NCBI GenBank assembly: GCA_019843655.1
Contig: JACDQD010000001.1
Location: 48,294,443-48,358,442, forward strand
DNA from: Lethocerus indicus
Lineage: Eukaryota; Arthropoda; Insecta; Hemiptera; Belostomatidae
Length of the DNA: 64,000 bases
Direction of reading: 5' to 3'
Within the stretch, counting starts at the first letter, position 1; the number at the start of each line of letters is the position of its first letter. This document shows, one piece after another, positions 62,152 to 64,000 of this stretch. Position numbers and translations under genes: made by a program. The notes below the pieces were generated by a model. It was not told the DNA's origin and did not search any database. It saw nothing but the letters and a program-made list of their open reading frames with translations.

Positions 62152-62192
62152 AAGCTACCAAAGATGGCAAGCGGCCGTAACTGATTTTCTAG
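62152..62192 (+). other. Retroelement-head motif (start-codon region)
   Basis: GCTACCAAAGATGGCAAGCG followed by GCCGTAACTG. The minus strand of the 10.1 kb foldback has GCTACTGAAGATGGCGAGCA then GCCGAAACCG. Both put an ATG in the same place and start MAS. This is probably the 5' end of a non-LTR first reading frame, immediately broken here. Confidence 0.5.
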
Positions 62193-64000
62193 CGAAAAAC
62201 AAGGGGGAGAAAACTACGATATCCGACCGTGCTTACATCGTAATATTTCGCGCGCAAGAAAACTGTATCTCTTCGATCCGTACAGTTACAGTTACAAAAT
62301 TATGAGTATAGCGCAGGGTTACTTCAAAATACAGATTCGGTTATTAATTCGTGGCGGTCTCTTCCGTAAAGCCGATCGTAGGGCGTAATCCTCCGTTCGG
62401 GCCGAATCGGATCGCTTATAATCGTTTTATAAGCGAATCCGTTTTAATACCTCCGTTTTTGAAAAGGGAGCAAAACTGTCTTTTTGCAAGGTCCTAATCG
62501 GCGGTATCATTATCATTACGAAATTCCACCGTCGGCGGCCCTTTTCCGGCGGGAGACGTCCTTCTTTTCATCTCGTTTTATATCTTCTTTGTCCGTTTCC
62601 GGAGAAAAAAACTAGACCCGAGCTCCATCTCCCGATCCGGGAAATGGGTCTTTAAAATATTGAAAACCGGCGGAGCGATACCCCGTTCCTGTTTCTCTGA
62701 AAGGCCGGAGCCGGCCGGCCTCAGTCGAATTAGTCCGCTCCTTATCGGCTCCGGAAACAAAACCAAAAAATTTCTTTTTATTCGAGCGCACTCGGCAACC
62801 GACGCTCCAAATACGAATCGGAATTTATTTACGCGAACACAATCCCAACTGTTGTTTTAGGCTTAATCGAAGGGGAGAAAAGTGTTACCCAATTTTTTAT
62901 TACCGGATTTTCCGCGGGGGAACATTTTGAAACAGGTCGGAAAGCTCAAATTTATATTTTATAACGGTTATATTTTTTTTTCGAAACGACGCGTGGAATC
63001 GGGCCTCCATTTTATAAATGGAGATTTAATTTTTTATATTAAAATATCATTAAATACGGAACACGAACTAAATTATTTCAATCGAAAACATTCGATACAA
63101 ACTCAAATCGACAGCAGTCGAAATCGGAGATTTTTATTACAAATTTCCAAGCGAGAATAACAGTGTCGGCGACATATACTACCTCACAATAAAAGGGCGA
63201 GAAGTCTAGCTTTTATTTCTTTTTTATTCTACGTTGTGATTTGAACGGGAAATAAGTTGTATATAAAATTATTTACGACAGACTCGCAGTCTGTCGGTTG
63301 TTGCTTTCGGACGCAGCACCCGTTTACTGAAATACACTCCTGTCGGCGTTACTAAAGCAGCTTTATACCGGTTTCGAGGAAGGATTTCGTTGGGATGTCA
63401 CTCGGGCTTCTGAACGGCTTCAGAGACTAGAATGCGGTGTCGGGGAAACCTACAACTCGGATCCTATTTACAGAAACTCCTACCTTCCGCGCTCTTTGCC
63501 CTCTTCCGACGATACAACATTTAATTTGACGACTTCAAATAATTGATATACAGCGTGGCAACGCTGCAAACAAATTATCGTAAAGCAATTCTTAAATACT
63601 AGCAGTACAAATAGTCCAACTATAATCCGGACGATAAACGAGAAAAACAACTTGAAACGGGAAATTTGAAAAATCGAAAATTTTTGAAATTTCGATCCTT
63701 GGTCCTAAGTTTGCACCGTGCATGAACTGCGGGACAGGTGGATTACAGACTTCCTCTTTATGCCTCGACCCAACCTCGTACTTCAAAACGGATATAATTA
63801 AAAAAAAGAAAATAAAGAAAAACCTCTTATCTTAAATACCTTCCGATATTTAAATGCTAAATAGGGAGGTTAATTTGGCGCCGGATAAAGGAACGCTATC
63901 GGCGGCCCGATTAATTGGTCTCAACGACACTGCGGATTTTCACGATTTTAAAACATTTTTTCTACCGCGGCCTTAATCACGAAATTGCCAATTTAATAAA
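62193..64000. other. Intergenic DNA, no gene recognised
   Basis: The 92-codon frame at 62882-63160 is low-complexity and unassigned. A mixed-composition block at 63280-63560 has no recognised gene. A purine-rich A/G tract lies at 63800-63825. Confidence 0.5.

Overview
The window looks like a gene-poor stretch of an arthropod, most likely insect, nuclear genome. The evidence is: fossil mariner/Tc1 and Jockey-type elements, long (TA)n, (CT)n and (CA)n microsatellites, no prokaryotic gene order, and no long intact reading frame (the longest, 184 codons, resembles nothing I know). CpG is plainly not depleted, which points to little germline methylation decay. That would suit Hymenoptera, but the order is a guess.

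Layout. 1-3.6 kb: no gene. 3.6-4.6 kb: an internally deleted mariner with readable inverted ends. 5.3-7.7 kb: three copies of an unnamed ~130-200 bp dispersed repeat, with five more at 18.2, 20.2, 29.9, 36.9 and 58.4 kb. 9.65-10.3 kb: a Jockey-type reverse transcriptase scrap, its A-rich tail and a nested foldback. 10.3-18.9 kb: no recognised gene. 18.9-19.4 kb: a TA-flanked Tc1/mariner-superfamily deletion derivative whose minus strand still holds both ends of its transposase. 31.3, 45.9 and 53.4 kb: further plus-strand Jockey fossils. 38.8-39.6 kb: the 3' end of a different non-LTR element on the minus strand, with a palindrome-rich tail. A second copy of its tail lies at 61.8-62.1 kb.

The most unusual region is 42.5-43.6 kb. 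It is AT-rich and contains four copies of one ~23-58 bp motif in alternating orientation. These copies bracket a small spliced gene candidate (two exons, 111-base intron, AATAAA signal, one frameshift) and a second 45-codon reading frame that ends inside the last copy. I cannot assign it to a known transposon family. Weaker gene candidates are a 34-residue signal-peptide-like ORF at 40.67 kb and a possible terminal exon at 44.77 kb.

There is no pathway or operon here. The shared theme is decayed mobile DNA, derivatives that keep their termini, and simple repeats, separated by long stretches where I see no gene. No tRNA, rRNA or CRISPR could be supported. Regulatory sites are not called beyond one polyadenylation signal.
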